From contig JANQEE010000041.1 in NCBI GenBank assembly GCA_028278525.1, forward strand, positions 62,001 to 126,000: a DNA stretch of 64,000 nt, in the 5' to 3' direction. A model generated the notes under the pieces. That model was not told where the DNA came from. It made no database searches and saw nothing but the letters and a program-made list of their open reading frames with translations. This stretch comes from Minwuiaceae bacterium (lineage in GTDB: Bacteria; Pseudomonadota; Alphaproteobacteria; Minwuiales; Minwuiaceae). The position numbers and the translations under genes are program-made. Below, one piece after another: positions 34,775-43,766 of this stretch. Every line of letters starts with the position of its first letter. Position 1 is the stretch's first letter.

Positions 34775-35465
34775 GACCGGTGCCTCATGTGTTTGGGGAC
34801 GGATGCTTGAACAGGCAGTTATCTGCCGCCATCGATAAGTCTACCGGTTTCGGGCCGATATTGTCTGTGGTCATGAATGCATAGGGTCCCTGCAACCGCA
34901 CCAAGGACGCGAAGATACATATGATGCATCTTCTATTTACGCGATTGTCGCTTCTCGCGGTGATTGAAATACCGGCCGAAACGGGCAGCCTCGTCGAGGC
35001 GTAAATCCGCCGGTTCACGCCGCTGGTCGAATCGGATTAGGGTGCCCGCCCGCCTCGAATTTCTAGCGATTCAAACGCGGTGAGCCAAATGGCGCATTTG
35101 TTCGAGACCGCCTGCGACGTGGAACGGATGATCCAAACAAAAGGAGTAGGGCGAAAAACACGAAATCTTTCGAAAAAATTCTACGATACCGACACTCTAT
35201 CCGGACAAATACGTAGCATTTTAGTATGATGTAGAATTGATAAAGTGCTATAATCTCAAGAATAGATCTTTATACTTTTTTCAAACATCAAATAGTCTTC
35301 ATAAATAAAAAGCCAAGTACTGGATTTTGACCATTAAATACTATCGTCAATTTTAGCTCATCGAATCTCAACTGTTTGCCAGGAAAAAATAAAAAATTTA
35401 CAGTGATTTCACGTTTCGCAGTTGATAACATCCGCGCCGATCATGAATTCGGGGGATCGTATTGC
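34775..35465. promoter_or_regulatory. intergenic region with AT-rich island before the third regulator
   Basis: Nearly 700 bases. From about 35150 to 35410 it is strongly AT-rich; TATAAT occurs at 35249-35254 but without a good -35 element at standard spacing. No gene is supported. A 77-codon minus-strand frame (34785-35018) lacks a ribosome-binding site. The region should carry the promoter for the leader peptide and regulator. It resembles the island at 11.1-11.4 kb in composition. Confidence 0.45.
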
Positions 35466-35525
35466 ATGAACGAAGTTCGAATGCCCAGAATGGCGCTTTG
35501 GTTTCTGGATTGGCCGACGCCATGA
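35466..35525 (+). CDS. 19-residue leader ORF coupled to a response regulator
   Basis: ATG 35466 to TGA 35525 encodes MNEVRMPRMALWFLDWPTP. GGGGGA lies nine bases before its ATG, while the regulator that follows has no clear ribosome-binding site of its own. The leader's stop overlaps the regulator start (ATGA). This suggests the leader is translated and controls the regulator by coupling. The peptide is rich in Trp, Pro and Met; whether the peptide itself matters is unknown. Confidence 0.45.
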   Translation: MNEVRMPRMALWFLDWPTP

Positions 35526-36205
35526 AGATTTTATCTGTTGATGACCATTGGGTCGCACGCGCCGGCCTGAAACATTTGTTGCAACAGTTGGACGAACGGG
35601 TCACGGTACTCGAAGCGGACAATCTGGAAGATGCCATCCGGCTGGCTTCGGAAGAACAGCAATTGGACTTGGTGTTGCTGGATCTGATGATGCCCGGTAT
35701 GGAAGCATTTAGCGGTTTGGCGGCGCTGCGCGATGCACTGCCGCAAATACCCATCATCGTGATCTCGATGATCGAGGATCGTCGGGACGTGCTCCGCGCC
35801 ATCGAGTTGGGAGCGATGGGCTATATCGCCAAGACGGCCAGCCCCGACGAGACCCTGAAAGCGGTGCGCATGGTGCTTGCCGGCGAGGTTTATATGCCTC
35901 GGGCTCTCATTAAGCAGGTTCGGGTGGCGTCCGCCTCTTCGAATGCGGAGGAGGCGCGGGCTTATGCCTTCGCGTCGGAGCGCCTGCACGAACTGACCAA
36001 ACGGCAGCGCGATGTGCTGGACCTACTGAAACACGGCAAGACCAACGCTGAAATCGCCAAGGAACTGGGCGCTTCGGAAAATACCGTGCGTTTGCATGTG
36101 TCGGCGATTCTCGGAAAACTGGGTTTCAGCAACAGGACCCAGGCAGCCCTTTTCGCCGCGCAGCACCGCGACACCGCGGGCGCATCGATGGTGGCTATGT
36201 CGTAG
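35522..36205 (+). CDS. LuxR/NarL-type response regulator (DDHW group, copy 3)
   Basis: A 227-residue two-component regulator and the third DDHW paralogue in the window. MKILSVDDHW, Asp54 in LLDLMMPG, VISM and AKTAS form the receiver; LTKRQRDVLDLLKHGKTNAE starts the GerE helix-turn-helix. ATG 35522 is chosen by alignment with copies 1 and 2; an upstream start at 35462 would add 20 unrelated residues. It is followed by a large PAS kinase 108 bases downstream on the same strand, its probable partner. Confidence 0.9.
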   Translation: MKILSVDDHWVARAGLKHLLQQLDERVTVLEADNLEDAIRLASEEQQLDLVLLDLMMPGMEAFSGLAALRDALPQIPIIVISMIEDRRDVLRAIELGAMGYIAKTASPDETLKAVRMVLAGEVYMPRALIKQVRVASASSNAEEARAYAFASERLHELTKRQRDVLDLLKHGKTNAEIAKELGASENTVRLHVSAILGKLGFSNRTQAALFAAQHRDTAGASMVAMS

Positions 36206-36246
36206 TAGTGCCGGGCGGTCCCAGGCCGCTGCCGATTTAAGACGCG

Positions 36247-36272
36247 CGGCGACCGGGTCTTCTCGGTCGCCG
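36247..36272 (+). other. intercistronic stem-loop between regulator and kinase
   Basis: CGGCGACCG (36247-36255) pairs perfectly with CGGTCGCCG (36264-36272) around an eight-base loop, 42 bases before the kinase start. There is no T run, so it may modulate transcript stability or readthrough rather than terminate. Confidence 0.5.
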
Positions 36273-36313
36273 GCGTGTGCTTATCCTTGGGCGAGGCTGA
36301 TAGACGAGCGTCC

Positions 36314-38716
36314 ATGGTAGAGATTATGTCGCAGCTTCCTTGGGCCCGTATTCTTGATGCCACGGATGCCACCGTGCTGATAACGGACGCGCGGGCCGAG
36401 GATAACCCGGTGGTCTTTGCCAGCGCGGCGTTCGAGCGTCTCACGGGCTACAGACGTTGCGATATCGTCGGCCGGAATCCGCGGTTGCTTCAGGGCGGCG
36501 ATTGCGATCAGCCGGCGTTGGAGACGTTGAGGACGGCAATTGCGAACAGGCGTTCCGTCGTCGTAACGCTGCGCAACTATCGCAAGGACGGCCGCCCGTT
36601 TTGGAATGAGCTCCACCTCTCGCCGCTTTTCGACGAACGCGGCGACATCAGTCATTTTATCGGCGTGCAGCACGACGTGACGGCGCGAATGGAAGCGGAC
36701 TTGAAGCTGCGCCGCGACCATCGGGAACTGGAACAGGACGCCTTGGCGCGGACCCGGGATCTGATGGAGGCGAACCGTCGGCTTGAGGAGGAGGTCGCCG
36801 AGCGCGAGCGTATTGCGGAGGTATTGAGAGGCAGCGAAGACCGCTTTCGCGACTTCGCGGAATCCGCGTCGGAATGGTTTTGGGAGATGGATTCCGACCT
36901 CAGGTTCAGCTACCTCTCCAAGTCGTTCGCGTCTCATACCGGCCTGTCGCCGGAGGGCAGTCTCGGCAAGACCCGGCGGGAAGTGTTGCTTGATCGGCTT
37001 CCCGACCTGGACCCGGAGATCGAGGGGACGTTTGAGGACCATTTTCGCGCCTTGGAGGCTCGGGAGCCTTTTCGCGACCTCAGTTTTCCGGGCGTTACCG
37101 ATCAGGGAGAGCGGCGCGTCTTCAGGCTGAGCGGCAAGCCCGTCTTCGATGCCGATGGCCGCTTTGCGGGATATCGCGGTTCGGGAACCGACATCACCGC
37201 GATGACCAGGGCCGAGAAGACGGTTCGGCAAAGCGAACGGCGGATGCGCCTTATGGCGGACGCGCTTCCGGTTCTGATTTCCTATATCGACAAAGACCTG
37301 ACTTACCGGTTCAACAACAAAGCCTATGCGGACCGCACCGACATTCCGAGAGAACAGTTGCCGGGCCGGCATTTGCGAGAGGTGCTCGGCAAGGAGCGGT
37401 TCGACGAATTCAAGGGCTATTTCGATCTTGCGCTGAGCGGCGAGCGGGTCCGCTTCGAGTATGTGTCGTCGATCGGCGGCAAACGCCGCATATCGGAGGC
37501 GAACTATATCCCGGATATCGGCGACGACGGCAGTGTTGCCGGCTTCTTTTCTATGATTGCCGATATTACCGACAGAAAACACACTGAGGAGGCGCTACGG
37601 GCCGCTCGCGACGAGGCGCAGCGGGAAAGCGCCACCAAATCGCATTTTCTGGCGGCCGCCAGTCACGATCTCCGTCAGCCGGTCCATGCGCTGGAGCTGC
37701 TCTCGGCATCGTTGCAGGACGCTGACAGCGAGGAAGAGTCGCGGGCCATCGCTTCCGACATGGGCCGCGCGGTTCGGATAATGCGGGACATGCTCGGCGC
37801 CCTGCTCGACCTTTCGAAGTTGGACGCCGGCGTGGTTGAGCCGGACATCGACGATTTTTCGATGACCGAAACCCTGGATCGCATGAAGAGCGAGTTTGAG
37901 TTGACGGCGCGGCAGCAGGGTCTTGACCTCAGGGTCGTTGGCAGCTCCGCCACTGTGCGCAGCGACGCGTTGCTGGTCGAGCGGATTCTGGGGAATTTCC
38001 TCTCGAATGCCATCCGGTACACCAAGGCGGGAAGGATCGTTCTGGGCTGCAGGCGCTGCCGCGACGGCCTGCGCGTCGAGGTGTGGGATACCGGCATCGG
38101 CATTCCGTCCGATGAACTGGATGCGATTTTCGGCGAGTACTACCGCGTGCAGAATTCGGGGCGCGACAGAGACCGCGGGCTTGGTCTCGGCCTGGCCCTG
38201 GCAAGCCGCCTGGCCGATCTGCTTGGCCATGAACTGACGGTTCGGTCCGCCGTGTCGAAGGGCTCCGTCTTTTCGGTAACGTTGCCCTACGGGTCGGCGG
38301 CCGCCGAGGCTGAGCCCTCGGCGGCGCAGCTTATGGCGGCCGGGTTCCTGGGTCGCACGATCGCGGTGGTGGAGGCGGACGCCGGGATGCCGGCCGGGGC
38401 ATCCGTTCTGTTGGCGAAATGGGGTGCGTCCGTGCTGGCGGGACGGGATGCCGACGAGATTGCCGGCCGTCTGAAGGGCTCTCGGGCGCGGCTCGATTTA
38501 ATCGTTGTGGACCAGGGCACGAATCTCGGTTCGGCCGCCGCCGCGATCAGGGCATTGCGTCGGCATACCGCGGTGGACGTGCCGGCAATCGTTCTGAACG
38601 GAACCGACAATGCCGCAGGGATCGCCGGCCGCGGCCTGGACAACTGCCGGATTCTCGCCAAACCGCTGGACGCGGCCCAGTTGCGGCCGTTGGTAAGGAA
38701 AATGCTCGAGACCTGA
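36314..38716 (+). CDS. multi-PAS hybrid histidine kinase with cysteine-less LOV-like domain
   Basis: An 800-residue cytoplasmic kinase. PAS1 (about 10-125) resembles a LOV domain: GRNPRLLQG at 53-61 and LRNYRKDGRPFWNEL at 86-100, but Pro56 stands where the flavin-reactive Cys would be. A coiled linker, PAS2 (about 180-300) and PAS3 (about 310-420) follow. The HisKA motif AAASHDLRQPVHAL has His451; HATPase boxes are NFLSNAIRYT, DTGIGIP and GLGLGLAL. The C-terminal receiver is degenerate (VEADAG, VVDQG, LAKPLD). Start ATG 36314 follows from domain layout; an in-frame GTG at 36275 is possible. Likely partner of the regulator upstream. Confidence 0.9.
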   Translation: MVEIMSQLPWARILDATDATVLITDARAEDNPVVFASAAFERLTGYRRCDIVGRNPRLLQGGDCDQPALETLRTAIANRRSVVVTLRNYRKDGRPFWNELHLSPLFDERGDISHFIGVQHDVTARMEADLKLRRDHRELEQDALARTRDLMEANRRLEEEVAERERIAEVLRGSEDRFRDFAESASEWFWEMDSDLRFSYLSKSFASHTGLSPEGSLGKTRREVLLDRLPDLDPEIEGTFEDHFRALEAREPFRDLSFPGVTDQGERRVFRLSGKPVFDADGRFAGYRGSGTDITAMTRAEKTVRQSERRMRLMADALPVLISYIDKDLTYRFNNKAYADRTDIPREQLPGRHLREVLGKERFDEFKGYFDLALSGERVRFEYVSSIGGKRRISEANYIPDIGDDGSVAGFFSMIADITDRKHTEEALRAARDEAQRESATKSHFLAAASHDLRQPVHALELLSASLQDADSEEESRAIASDMGRAVRIMRDMLGALLDLSKLDAGVVEPDIDDFSMTETLDRMKSEFELTARQQGLDLRVVGSSATVRSDALLVERILGNFLSNAIRYTKAGRIVLGCRRCRDGLRVEVWDTGIGIPSDELDAIFGEYYRVQNSGRDRDRGLGLGLALASRLADLLGHELTVRSAVSKGSVFSVTLPYGSAAAEAEPSAAQLMAAGFLGRTIAVVEADAGMPAGASVLLAKWGASVLAGRDADEIAGRLKGSRARLDLIVVDQGTNLGSAAAAIRALRRHTAVDVPAIVLNGTDNAAGIAGRGLDNCRILAKPLDAAQLRPLVRKMLET

Positions 38717-38795
38717 GCCGACTGTCAGGCCGGCCGCTGGAGCATCGTCCGATCGAACGGAAGCGCTTCTGCGATCCGTTCGGATATGGCTCTAG

Positions 38796-39308
38796 TCAAT
38801 CGCCGAGAATTGTGTCGATTTCAGACTGTTCCAGCACGGCTTCGCTGCCGTGGATGATGGCGCTTGCAACATCGACCAGTTTGCGTAGTCCCATGGCTGA
38901 CCGCAAAGCGACGGCGCGCAGTTTTTCCTGATCGTCTGCCTTGATCGCCTGTTCCAGCCACTCTGTCGTGGCCTCGACCAGCTTGTTCATACGGGCGGTG
39001 TTCTTTTCGAATGCGTCCCGGTACCGTTTCGGCACGTGTTCATAGGCGTCGATCGCCAGTTGCTTGTCCGAAAACGCGCTGTCCCGAAAGTGTTCCTGGT
39101 AGGTTTTCGGGTGCCATTCCTGGAGCATATCCAGGCAGTCCGGCATGTCCGGCAACATCTCAATCAACATCACTATTTCATTGAAATGATTGAGATAATC
39201 AGTTGCCAGCAGGGTTTCCGGATCGATGTTGCTGCCTTTGACCTTCTCTTGATAGGCAAGGAATTGGGCGTCTACGGCCGGCTCGGTTTCGATGGCATCG
39301 ATGGTCAC
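38796..39308 (-). CDS. conserved-looking hypothetical helical protein with FliM-like C-terminal peptide
   Basis: A 170-residue soluble helical protein; I cannot name its family. Distinct segments include LATDYLNHFNEIVMLIEMLPDMPDC and HVPKRYRDAF. Its last residues, LEQSEIDTILGD (159-170), resemble the N-terminal CheY-binding peptide of FliM (LSQAEIDALL). That suggests a receiver-binding role, perhaps a CheZ-like or docking function (inference). GTG start at 39308 with GAGGA upstream. It converges on the PAS kinase gene. Confidence 0.65.
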   Translation of the reverse strand: MTIDAIETEPAVDAQFLAYQEKVKGSNIDPETLLATDYLNHFNEIVMLIEMLPDMPDCLDMLQEWHPKTYQEHFRDSAFSDKQLAIDAYEHVPKRYRDAFEKNTARMNKLVEATTEWLEQAIKADDQEKLRAVALRSAMGLRKLVDVASAIIHGSEAVLEQSEIDTILGD

Positions 39309-39463
39309 GCAAACTAATCCTCGGATATGGCCTGCGGCGCATTTTCGCCCCGCAATTAATAATAGGCCTTTAATATTATGCGCGTTGAAGTAGCTAAGAT
39401 TCGCAGATTCTAGTTAATTTTCGTTTGATTTGATTAGAAGCTGCATAATCGCGGGAGAATGCC

Positions 39464-40204
39464 TCACGAGCCCGATGCAAATACCCGTTTTAGAATATCG
39501 GTCGTGCGTTTCGCTGGGTTGTTGCGGATGGCGGCCTCTTCCTTGGCGACGTAGTGGAAAATGCCGTCCAGGCCTTTTTCGACCACATGACCGGTCAGAT
39601 CGGCTTTGACGTCGGGCACGAGCGGGACTTTCTGATACTGCCCCATGGTGTTCTCATACGCTTGGATCGCGCCGACCTCGGCCAGGCTGCTGTCGACGAT
39701 CGGCCGCATTTCTTCCGCCAGCGGGCCGGACATCTTGGCCTGGAAATACCGGGTCGCGGCGTCGTCGGGGCCTTCGAAAATGGCCTTCACGTCGTCCAGA
39801 GTCATGTCGTTGATGGTTTGCAAGAACAGTTCTTTGGCGCGCGGCGTCGCTGCCTCGGCCGCCCGGTTCAGCCGCAGTTCCAGATCGTCCAGCATCGACG
39901 ACATGCCGACGCTCTTCAGCGTCGATTGCACGGTGCTCAATGACTTCGGCAACGGAATGTGAATGGCCTTGTCGGCGTTGAAACCGTCCGGGCGTCCAAG
40001 TTGCGCGACGACGGCCTCGGTGCCGACGCGCAAAGCTTCCTTAAGGCCGGCGCCGATCTCGCCGCTCGTCAGATCCGCGCCCGACTGCCCGGTTTTCCCA
40101 AAGCTGCCGAGCAGGTCCTTACCTTGTTGCAGCAGGTTTTGGCCGGTCGCCGGCGCGGTGAATGCCAGGGCGGCGGCGGCAACCATGATCGGACCGTAGC
40201 GCAT
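39464..40204 (-). CDS. DUF4197 secreted protein
   Basis: A 246-residue protein with a signal peptide (about 1-21, APATGQN). The mature region matches the DUF4197 family as I know it: LTSGEIGAGLKEALRVGTEAVVAQLG, IHIPLPKSLSTVQSTLKSVG, LFLQTINDMTLDDVKAIFEGPDDAATRYF (positions roughly 120-155), and a C-terminal GLDGIFHYVAKEEAAIR. All-helical periplasmic protein of unknown function. AGGAG six bases before the ATG. Downstream of the OmpA-type lipoprotein gene by 75 bases. Confidence 0.9.
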   Translation of the reverse strand: MRYGPIMVAAAALAFTAPATGQNLLQQGKDLLGSFGKTGQSGADLTSGEIGAGLKEALRVGTEAVVAQLGRPDGFNADKAIHIPLPKSLSTVQSTLKSVGMSSMLDDLELRLNRAAEAATPRAKELFLQTINDMTLDDVKAIFEGPDDAATRYFQAKMSGPLAEEMRPIVDSSLAEVGAIQAYENTMGQYQKVPLVPDVKADLTGHVVEKGLDGIFHYVAKEEAAIRNNPAKRTTDILKRVFASGS

Positions 40205-40279
40205 TCGCTGCTCCTGAGATCCTGGCCCGCGGGAAGGCGGGCCGGCGCGGCATTGCCGGCCCGGATAGTGCTGTCGGCG

Positions 40280-41161
40280 TTACTTGCGGATAACGATTTC
40301 CACCCGCCGGTTGCCGGATTCCCGAACGCCGTCGGCGGTTTTGATCGCCGGCCGCGTCTTGCCGTAGGCCTCCAGCTTGATCGCGGCATTCGATGCGCCG
40401 CTCGCCAGCAAGGCGTCGCGCACCGCTTTGGCGCGTTCTTCGGAAAGGGTCATGTTGTACCCGTCCGGGCCCGCCAGATCGGTATTGCCTTCGACCAGGA
40501 TCAGGCTGCTGTTCAGTTTCTTGGAGGCGGAGGCGGCTTCGTTCAACACCGCCAGGGCGCGCTCGTCCAGCTTGGCGCTGTCGAAGTCGAAATAGACCAC
40601 ATACATCTCCTCGGACGGCTCGGGCACCACCGCGGGGGCCGGCTTCGGTTCGGCCTTCGCGACCGGCGCCGGTGCCGGCGCCATGGCGACGTCGACTTCG
40701 CCCATCGCTTCGGCGAAGCCGTCGCGGCAGGCGGCGATATGGTTGGGCTGCAGGTTCTCTTCCTGCTCCTGCATCCAGCAATCGAACATGATCTGCGCGC
40801 GGGCCGACTGGTTCGGCGCCTTTTCCGCTGCGCCGGCGGCCAGGGCCGCCATCAATTGGGCGCGTGCTGCGGTCAGGTCTCCCTCAGTGCCGACGGGCAG
40901 CCGCCGGTCGGCGATTTCCTGCGGACCGATGCCGCCGGACCCGGCCGTCGCCAGGGCCTTGGTGGCGAAAAACTCGGCATCCCAAACGTCGTGTTCGTCA
41001 TGTTCTCCGGCCGCCAGGGTCTTATAGCCGTTGAACAGCGCCTGCGAATGGGCGGTGCCGGCCGGCTCCGCCGTCTGTAGTTCCTTGTACGAGACTTGGC
41101 TGCAGCCGGCTAAAAACACGGCCGCAAGACCCGCAACGGTAAGTTTCGCGCATCCCTTCAT
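40280..41161 (-). CDS. OmpA-family lipoprotein
   Basis: A 293-residue outer-membrane-associated lipoprotein. The lipobox is LAGC at about residues 17-20 after a short hydrophobic signal. The central region is helical with an Ala/Pro-rich linker (APAPAPVAKAEPKPAPAVV), and the C-terminal OmpA domain (about 180-293) has YFDFDSAKLD, GNTDLAGPDGYNMTLSEERA and RRVEIVIRK, the peptidoglycan-binding signature. ATG 41161 has AGGAG eight bases upstream. It probably tethers the outer membrane to peptidoglycan. Operon with DUF4197 is possible. Confidence 0.9.
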   Translation of the reverse strand: MKGCAKLTVAGLAAVFLAGCSQVSYKELQTAEPAGTAHSQALFNGYKTLAAGEHDEHDVWDAEFFATKALATAGSGGIGPQEIADRRLPVGTEGDLTAARAQLMAALAAGAAEKAPNQSARAQIMFDCWMQEQEENLQPNHIAACRDGFAEAMGEVDVAMAPAPAPVAKAEPKPAPAVVPEPSEEMYVVYFDFDSAKLDERALAVLNEAASASKKLNSSLILVEGNTDLAGPDGYNMTLSEERAKAVRDALLASGASNAAIKLEAYGKTRPAIKTADGVRESGNRRVEIVIRK

Positions 41162-41286
41162 ACTTCTTCTCCTAGTGCCAACTGATCTGCTGTCGATGGT
41201 CGGTCCCGAATTCATGCGGTTTCTACCGCTAGAATAGTTAGATTGGGCATCATGCAACGCTTTGTGACGGTTGTATGGCGGGCAAG

Positions 41287-42138
41287 TCACTCGGCTGCCA
41301 CAGTAAAGCCTTGATTGGTATCGCTGGCCAGATGAATGGTCCGCTGCGGATAGGGGATGGAGATCTCCTGCGCGTCGAACCGCTCCTTGATGTTCTTGGT
41401 CAGGTCGAACTTAAGCCCCCAGTAGTTGGCGGATTCGGACCAGACCCGGACGGTCAGGTTGACCGAGTTGTCGCCCAGTTCCGCGACTGCGATCATTGGT
41501 TCCGGTTCCTTCAGCGCCCGCTCGTCCTGAGCGATTACCTCGTGGGCCACACGCATCGCCTCGCTGATGTCGTCCTCGTAGGCGATGCCGATCGTCAGGT
41601 CGACCCGGCGTGTGTCATGGAAACTGTAGTTCTTGATGGAGGCGCCCCAGATCTGCGCGTTGGGCGCCAGAATCTGCACGTTGTCTGGCGTCGCCATCTC
41701 GGTGACGAACAAAGAGACCGATTTGACCGTGCCGGCCAACCCGGCGGCCTCGATATAGTCGCCCACCTTGAACGGCCGGAACAGCAGCAGCATCACGCCC
41801 GCCGCAAGGTTGGACAGCGTGCCCTGCAACGCCAGGCCGATTGCCAGGCCCGCTGCGCCGAAAACGGCGATCAGGCTGGCCGTTTGAATACCGAATTGCG
41901 ACAGGACGGCAAGGACCGTGAACGCCAGGATGAAATACTTCACCAGGCTGGCGAGGAAGCCGCTCAGCATGGCGTCGAATTTGCCGGTCTTGGCAAGCGC
42001 GCTCTGCACGCCGCCGGCGATCCGGCCGGCGGCCCACCAGCCGATGATGAGGATGACAATCGCTGCCACGACATTCAGGCCGTAGGTTGCAACCAACGCG
42101 GTCAGTTGCGCGACGATACCGTCGGCAGACATTTCCAT
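41287..42138 (-). CDS. small-conductance mechanosensitive channel, MscS family
   Basis: A 283-residue inner-membrane channel released by membrane tension in hypo-osmotic shock. Three membrane helices cover the first 120 residues; the pore-lining helix is VFGAAGLAIGLALQGTLSNLAAGVML, followed by the beta domain RPFKVGDYIEAAGLAGTVKSV and the cytoplasmic vestibule. Length equals E. coli MscS (286). ATG 42138 has GGGAG eight bases upstream and gives the normal N-terminus. Monocistronic. Confidence 0.93.
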   Translation of the reverse strand: MEMSADGIVAQLTALVATYGLNVVAAIVILIIGWWAAGRIAGGVQSALAKTGKFDAMLSGFLASLVKYFILAFTVLAVLSQFGIQTASLIAVFGAAGLAIGLALQGTLSNLAAGVMLLLFRPFKVGDYIEAAGLAGTVKSVSLFVTEMATPDNVQILAPNAQIWGASIKNYSFHDTRRVDLTIGIAYEDDISEAMRVAHEVIAQDERALKEPEPMIAVAELGDNSVNLTVRVWSESANYWGLKFDLTKNIKERFDAQEISIPYPQRTIHLASDTNQGFTVAAE

Positions 42139-42540
42139 GATCAGCACTCCCGTGTTCTCAAACGGATCTGTTCGACGCTCGCGTTCGGGCGACAAGCATC
42201 TCTTCTAAATTACAGTCCCCGTTCATCGGACAATTGGGAGGCCTTCGATCGAGAGTGTCGATGTCAAACCCGCCGGGCGCCGCTGTTGCGGCCGATCCGA
42301 TGCAGATCCCCACTGAAAACTCTATCGGAAAAGAAAATCGTTGAGAAGAAATTGGTAAGCATTGGCTCACCGGTTTCAGTCAACGACCGATACATCGATT
42401 CCGAGGGAGAGTTGAATACTACTCGTTCGCATATCCATCGCTACGACTTACGTTTTCACGATAGTCGCACGGCAAACAAGCTCGGATTTCTACGTATATG
42501 GAGAATCTGTACGGTCGGCCTTCGGTGGCGGGGCGGCGCC
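42139..42540. promoter_or_regulatory. intergenic region upstream of mscS
   Basis: About 400 bases between the receiver gene's stop and the mscS start. Part of it (about 42310-42500) is less GC-rich than the genes. No supported coding sequence; a 70-codon minus-strand frame (42158-42370) has no ribosome-binding site. It presumably contains the mscS promoter and the end of the receiver transcript. Confidence 0.35.
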
Positions 42541-42948
42541 TCAGCAGGCGAGGGGCGGGCCGTGCGCGGTCAGCGCCTTTTGTATCGTTTCCAGAAGCAC
42601 CCGCTCGCGGAGCGGCTTTTCCAGTAGCGCCACGGCGCCGGCTTCCAGCGCCCGGTCGCGGGTGAAGGCGTCCGGTTGCCCGGTTATGACGATGGCCGAG
42701 CATTTCGGCTGTCGCTCGGACAGTATTTTCAAAACCTCGAAACCGTCCAATCCCGGCAAATGCAGGTCCAGCAGCGCGCAGGCATAGTTTGGGTCTTCAG
42801 GCGACGCCAGAAACTCCTCGGCGGAACTGTAGACGATGCTGGTCAGGCCGGCGGCTTGCAGCAGGACTTGCAGTGAGTCTCGCACCGCCTCGTCATCTTC
42901 GATGACGACGACGTCCGTGCAGCCGGTCTCGCTCGAGTGTGTCTTCAT
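42541..42948 (-). CDS. single-domain response regulator (FixJ-type receiver)
   Basis: A 135-residue stand-alone receiver. Acidic pair in VVVIEDDEAV, phospho-acceptor Asp in ALLDLHLPG (about residue 62), switch Thr in VITGQ and Lys in LEKPL. The closest relatives are FixJ-like receivers, but there is no DNA-binding domain. It follows the FixJ-type regulator on the same strand by 88 bases. It may act as a phosphate sink or modulate the neighbouring regulator (inference). No kinase is adjacent. Confidence 0.88.
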   Translation of the reverse strand: MKTHSSETGCTDVVVIEDDEAVRDSLQVLLQAAGLTSIVYSSAEEFLASPEDPNYACALLDLHLPGLDGFEVLKILSERQPKCSAIVITGQPDAFTRDRALEAGAVALLEKPLRERVLLETIQKALTAHGPPLAC

Positions 42949-43036
42949 CCTGGTGGTGAAGATAACAACGGGCTCGGCGTGCGATAATCCGGGCTAGTAC
43001 GTATGGAGTTTTACGGTCGCCGCCGCCGCCGAAAGG

Positions 43037-43672
43037 TCAGGCGCTTTCGCTGGCCCCGGGGCTCACACCGGCCTGCAGGGCCATGCGGATCAGGTGCGAC
43101 AGGCTGTTGGCCTGCATTTTCTGCATCACCCGGGCACGATGGATTTCCACCGTTCTCGGACTGATCCCAAGCTCTGCGGCGATCGCCTTGTTCTGCCGGC
43201 CGATCAGCAATTGATCCAGCACTTCGCGTTCCCTGGGCGTCAGGCCGGCAATGCGGTTGGCGCTGTTCTCGATCGACGCGTCGTCGACCTTTCTCTCGTC
43301 GATCAGCAGCAGCGCCCGTTTGATCGTGTCCAGCAGGACTTCTTCGTTGAACGGTTTTTCGATGAAATCGAAGGCGCCGGCTTTCATCGCCGTCACGGCC
43401 ATCGGTACGTCGCCGTGGCCGGTGATGATAATAATTGGCAGGCGGTCCGATCCGGCGCGCAGCTGCTGTTGGATTTCCAGGCCGCTGAGATCGGGCATCC
43501 TGACATCCAGCAGCAGGCAGCCGGGGCGGGGGGTATCGTAGGCGTCCAGGAACTGCCGCCCGCGTCCGAAGACCTCGACCCGGTACCCGACGGATTCCAG
43601 CAGGGCTTGCATCGACTCCCGAACCGCGTCGTCGTCGTCGACCACGAATATCGTCGCTTCGTCAGTACTCAC
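43037..43672 (-). CDS. FixJ-family response regulator
   Basis: A 211-residue regulator. The receiver has VVDDDDAV, Asp in LLLDVRMPDLSG, ITGHGDVPMAVTAMKAGA and EKPF, the FixJ signature; the C-terminal LuxR-type helix-turn-helix has LTPREREVLDQLLIGRQNKAIAAELGIS and TVEIHRARVMQKM. GTG is the apparent start. FixJ usually works with the oxygen sensor kinase FixL, but no kinase is adjacent here. The gene precedes the single-domain receiver. Confidence 0.92.
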   Translation of the reverse strand: MSTDEATIFVVDDDDAVRESMQALLESVGYRVEVFGRGRQFLDAYDTPRPGCLLLDVRMPDLSGLEIQQQLRAGSDRLPIIIITGHGDVPMAVTAMKAGAFDFIEKPFNEEVLLDTIKRALLLIDERKVDDASIENSANRIAGLTPREREVLDQLLIGRQNKAIAAELGISPRTVEIHRARVMQKMQANSLSHLIRMALQAGVSPGASESA

Positions 43673-43766
43673 AGTTGCTGGCCCGTCCGGATAGTTTGCA
43701 AAATGCCAGGATGTCGATGCCGACCATCATATCCGCAGCGTCCTCCGAAATGCCAAAGTTGTTCGT

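Noticed and set aside
34785..35018. 77-codon minus-strand frame upstream of the SDR gene
   Set aside because: No ribosome-binding site, mixed composition, and no recognisable features.
42158..42370. 70-codon minus-strand frame between mscS and the receiver gene
   Set aside because: No ribosome-binding site and overlaps the likely mscS promoter.
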